Assembly: GCF_027923225.1 (NCBI RefSeq)
Contig: NZ_BSDI01000034.1
Span: 1-64,000 of the forward strand
DNA: 64,000 nucleotides
Direction: 5' to 3'
Source: Phytohabitans aurantiacus
GTDB lineage: Bacteria; Actinomycetota; Actinomycetes; Mycobacteriales; Micromonosporaceae
Shown: positions 61,400-64,000 of the stretch, in pieces
Position numbering within the stretch: position 1 is the stretch's first letter
Layout of the letters: every line of letters starts with the position of its first letter
The notes under the pieces: model-generated
What the model saw: the letters and a program-made list of their open reading frames with translations, nothing else
What the model was told of the DNA's origin: nothing
Databases searched by the model: none
Position numbers and translations under genes: made by a program

Positions 61400-61470
61400 C
61401 CCCGGCACACCGCCACCCGACAGCGGATCAGTCGTCACCGCAGCCCGCCCCTTAATTCTAAAGCGGCTTA

Positions 61471-62371
61471 GAACTCCTAACACAATGGGGTGATTGGCGC
61501 GGTGTGTCCATATCGGCTGGGTTGCTCGCAGCGTTGCTTCCGGTGTGAGGAAGGGTGAGTATCCACCGTGGATAGTCCCGGATGACCTGTGGCAGCGGAT
61601 CGAGCCGCTGCTGCCGGTCAAGCCCCGCCGGCTGCGTAGCCCGGGTCGCCGGCCGTTGCCGGACCGGCTGGTCTTGCAAGGCATCCTGTTCGTGCTACAC
61701 ACCGGTATCCAGTGGGAGTTCCTGCCCCAGCAGTTGGGGTTCGGGTCCGGGATGACATGCTGGCGACGCCTGGAGCAGTGGAACCGTGCCGGGGTGTGGC
61801 AGCGGCTGCATGAACTGCTGCTGGCCGAACTACACAGCCTCGGCAAGCTGGACTGGTCCCGCGCGGTCGTGGACTCCTCGCACGTACGGGCCGCCCGACG
61901 CGGCCCAAAAGCGGTCCGAGCCCGGTCGACCGCGCCCGCCCGGGCTCCAAGCACCACGTCCTGACCGAGGGCGCCGGTATCCCCCTGGCCGTCACGCTCA
62001 CCGGCGGCAACCGCAACGACATCACCCAATTACTGCCCCTGCTCGAGGCGATCCCCGCGGTACGTGGGCGACGAGGCCGGCCCCGCCAACGCCCCGACCA
62101 GTTGTACGCCGACCGCGCCTACGACCACGACAAGTACCGCCGCGCCGTACGCGGAAAGGGAATCCGACCTCGTATCGCCCGCCGCGGCCAAGCCCACGGC
62201 TCCGGCCTAGGCGTATACCGCTGGGTCGTCGAACGGACAATCGCCTGGTACCACGGCATGAAACGACTACGCATCCGCTGGGAACGCCGCGACGACATCC
62301 ACGAAGCCTTCCTCGCCCTCGCCACCTGCATCATCACGTACCGACACGTCGTACGACTCTGTTAGGACCTC
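61471..62371 (+). mobile_element. IS5-family insertion sequence, about 901 bp
   Basis: The proposed ends are GAACTCCTAACA (61471) and TGTTAGGACCTC (to 62371), matching as inverted repeats at 10 of 12 positions, each flanked by TTA as a 3-bp target duplication. The length and the two-frame transposase suit the family. Confidence 0.75.
61545..62365 (+). CDS. tnp: IS5-family transposase made by -1 frameshifting
   Basis: The first frame (to stop 61964) carries IVPDDLWQRIEPLLPVKPRR, GMTCWRRLEQWNRAGVWQRL and the first Asp in VDSSHVRAARRGPK. The second frame continues GSKHHVLTEGAGIPLAVTLT, QLYADRAYDHDKYRR with the second Asp and WVVERTIAWYHGMKRLRIRW with the Glu. The overlap contains the slippery heptamer C CCA AAA at 61904-61910 in the correct phase for a -1 shift, as in IS427-type members. 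A GTG at 61545 or a TTG at 61494 may start it. The two frames together look intact. Confidence 0.85.
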
Positions 62372-62543
62372 TTAAGCGAAACACATCCACGGCGAACTGC
62401 TGCAACGTCCGCGACCGTATCCAAGCTCGCCCCCGTCGTGTCGTCACGCCCACCAGCATGACCACCGCTCCGCCGAGGCCTCACGACTTGGCCTCGGCGG
62501 CTCCCGCCTGCACACCAACAACCGGACGGAGGCCCCAACCGCC

Positions 62544-62762
62544 ATGCCATCAGCGCAGAGGAGGGACCGCATACCCGACCGTCACCGGCAGCCTGCCACC
62601 CATCCCGTCGGCGACACCGTCCCGGTACCCGGCGGCGCCGGGCCGGTGCGGCCCAGCCGGTCACACCGCCCGGATCAAGCCTGCCGAATCACGGCCGGCC
62701 ACCGCCTGCCCGGCGCCCTCGATGACATGCGACCCGCCGCACCGGCCGGGTGCCGGCCATGA
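62544..62762 (+). CDS. Possible small ORF, 72 aa
   Basis: ATG with GGAGG 11 bases upstream, and its stop overlaps the next ATG (ATGA). The product is Arg/Pro/His-rich and of low complexity. The overlap is the only real support; it may not be a gene. Confidence 0.35.
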   Translation: MPSAQRRDRIPDRHRQPATHPVGDTVPVPGGAGPVRPSRSHRPDQACRITAGHRLPGALDDMRPAAPAGCRP

Positions 62763-63062
62763 GCGGAGCGGACGACAAGGACCGCATCACGCGGCTCCAA
62801 CTGCGCTACATGCTCGCCGATGGCCTGCTCGCCGGCATGCGGGCAAGAGAACTGCGCGAGGTGGCCGAAGCCGGCGGGATCCCCGTGCAGCCCGGCATGG
62901 GGCGAACACGAGCTGCGCGAGGCGATCCGCGCCAGCAACGCCGCCAGCGCCCGCGCCGCCGGCGTACCCGTCGACCACTTGCCCACGCTCACCGCGCAAG
63001 AGGCCCACCGGCTGGCCCGACAGCTCAGCGGTGAACCGGCGCGCCCAGACCAACCCGAATAG
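62759..63062 (+). pseudogene. Small helical protein gene with a one-base frameshift
   Basis: The first frame reads DKDRITRLQLRYMLADGLLA, GMRARELREVAEAGGIPVQP. The second frame resumes at GEHELREAIRASNAASARAA and ends LTAQEAHRLARQLSGEPARP. Removing one G from the run at about 62900-62903 joins them into one protein of about 100 residues. It may be a real mutation or a sequencing error in a homopolymer. Family not recognised. Confidence 0.6.
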
Positions 63063-63164
63063 CCCTCGGCGGGCCGGATCGGGTGCACCACGGATCCGGC
63101 CCAAAACCATGCCCTCCGGCCGCCGAATCCCTTCCGCCAGCTTGCACTCCACAAAGGACATGTC

Positions 63165-63236
63165 ATGGCACCGCTCACTGACTCACCAGTTGCCCACCGG
63201 CCGCGCCGGCCGGCCGACCCCAGGAGGCGGCGATGA
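63165..63236 (+). CDS. Short leader peptide, 23 aa
   Basis: ATG follows AAAGGACATGTC. The peptide is MAPLTDSPVAHRP and a run rich in Arg and Pro ending in four Arg. Its stop overlaps the hydrolase ATG (ATGA). It may couple translation to the next gene; small size makes it uncertain. Confidence 0.4.
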   Translation: MAPLTDSPVAHRPRRPADPRRRR

Positions 63237-64000
63237 CCGGCCGCGTCATGACATGGCTCGTGATCGCCGTCTGCTCCGTGCTGCTGCTGTGCACCGGACT
63301 GTTCAGTGCCGTCTTCGTCGGTGGCGGTGCCGGCGTGCCGGCCGGCTGTTACCTGCCGGCCGACCCCAGCGCCTCGGCGTCGACCCCTGGCGTGGACCTG
63401 ACCCGGCTCGCCGGAGGGTTCGACCCGATCGGGGACTGGAGCGGCGAGCAGGTCGGCAACGCCGCCACGATCGTCACCGTCGGCGTCCGGCTCGGTGTCC
63501 CCCCACGCGGATGGGTCATCGCGCTCGCGACCGCCATGCAGGAGTCCCAGCTAACCAACCTGCCCAACCTGGGCGACGGCAACGACCACGACTCTGTCGG
63601 AGTGTTCCAGCAGCGCCCGAGTCAAGGCTGGGGCACAGCACAGCAGCTTATGGACCCGGTCTACGCCAGCACGAAGTTCTACCAGGCGCTGTTGCGCGTT
63701 AGCGGCTGGCAGGCCATGCCACTGACCGATGCCGCGCAGGCGGTGCAGACAAGCGCCTACCCGGACGCCTACGCCAAATGGGAGGACGACGCGGCCACCC
63801 TGGTCGGCGCGCTCACCGGCCTGGACGCCGGGCTCGGCGACTGCGGCGCCAACGTTGGCCCGCTCGGCTGGACCCAGCCGGTCATCCACGAGGTCGGCAG
63901 CGGCTTCCGCACCGCTGATCGTCCCTCGCACGACGGCGTCGACCTCGGCGTCGGCAAAGGCACCCCGATCCACGCCGCCGCCAGCGGTGTAGTGACTCGG
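63233..64000 (+). CDS. Secreted SLT/M23 cell-wall hydrolase (3' partial)
   Basis: The frame runs off the window. An N-terminal membrane anchor or signal (VIAVCSVLLLCTGLFSAVFV) is followed by a lysozyme-like lytic transglycosylase domain (WVIALATAMQESQLTNLPNL with the catalytic Glu, DSVGVFQQRPSQGWG). Then the start of a peptidase M23 domain appears (HDGVDLGVGKGTPIHAAASG, with the zinc His and Asp). AGGAGG is 5 bases before the ATG. Two-domain hydrolases of this type open the peptidoglycan for Gram-positive conjugation machines, so the transfer region continues beyond 64000. Confidence 0.9.
   Translation, partial: MTGRVMTWLVIAVCSVLLLCTGLFSAVFVGGGAGVPAGCYLPADPSASASTPGVDLTRLAGGFDPIGDWSGEQVGNAATIVTVGVRLGVPPRGWVIALATAMQESQLTNLPNLGDGNDHDSVGVFQQRPSQGWGTAQQLMDPVYASTKFYQALLRVSGWQAMPLTDAAQAVQTSAYPDAYAKWEDDAATLVGALTGLDAGLGDCGANVGPLGWTQPVIHEVGSGFRTADRPSHDGVDLGVGKGTPIHAAASGVVTR

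Noticed and set aside
61786..63702. Long frame fused across the IS5 element and the transfer region
   Set aside because: It starts inside the transposase in a wrong frame and continues as Arg/Pro-rich sequence; it has no coherent domain.
1..64000. CRISPR arrays, rRNA or tRNA genes
   Set aside because: No regularly spaced direct repeats of CRISPR size and no RNA gene signatures were recognised on reading.

Overview
The window is very GC-rich actinobacterial DNA. High-GC codon use, many ATGA/GTGA/TGATG gene overlaps, XRE-TPR regulators and a PrgI/VirB4-type conjugation apparatus suggest a filamentous actinomycete, possibly Micromonosporaceae; the sequence alone does not fix the genus. Most of it reads as the left part of a large integrative and conjugative element (ICE) that continues past position 64000. 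No tRNA, rRNA or CRISPR array was recognised.

Layout. 1-2135 looks like flanking DNA: a 5'-truncated XRE-TPR regulator and an SDR oxidoreductase. 2519-3235 is a scar zone with a decayed IS3 transposase, an XRE fragment and a degenerate cobalamin-riboswitch-like stretch. 3236-5101 is a tyrosine integrase plus excisionase pair. 5102-7612 is a second recombinase module: an integrase C-terminal fragment, an XRE protein, and a Cys-rich recombinase-like protein. 7810-13370 is a two-gene STAND/NACHT ATPase plus 1471-aa helical protein operon, a candidate defence system. 14079-19810 is a leftward, tightly overlapping DNA-modification operon: a degenerate methyltransferase, an amino-methyltransferase, a PAPS-reductase-like PP-loop protein, a frameshifted C5 methyltransferase, a beta-class methyltransferase and a broken XF1762-like gene.

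A divergent control region of about 1 kb (19811-20866) carries 13 exact copies of TCTGACA/TGTCAGA. From it the transfer genes run rightward: a sigma-like regulator, VirB2-like, VirB6/TrbL-like, PrgI, VirB4, a VirD4/TraG-like coupling ATPase and a Replic_Relax protein. After the last lie two perfect inverted repeats that could be oriT. 30840-39311 is a string of small mostly unknown genes, each with its own leader, including an Lsr2-like silencer and a GGDEF protein.

A YifB/ComM-like gene (39644-41124 plus 56405-56449) is split by a complete 15.3 kb element. This element has a large serine integrase, a second serine recombinase, an XRE-DUF5919 regulator, a Nudix protein, a possible terminase-small-subunit-like protein, and a TOPRIM plus AAA replication operon. 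No capsid, tail or transfer genes were recognised, so it resembles a phage satellite or mobilisable island. Both att junctions can be read, and joining the phage-side halves rebuilds an attP with perfect 10-bp inverted arms. Inside it, a 2.2 kb ISKra4-family element with a perfect 9-bp target duplication has split the replication operon at a start codon. To the right the ICE resumes with a winged-helix protein, a GHKL ATPase carrying an HExxH motif, small genes, an IS5-family element with a -1 frameshift signal, and the start of a secreted SLT/M23 cell-wall hydrolase probably needed for conjugation.
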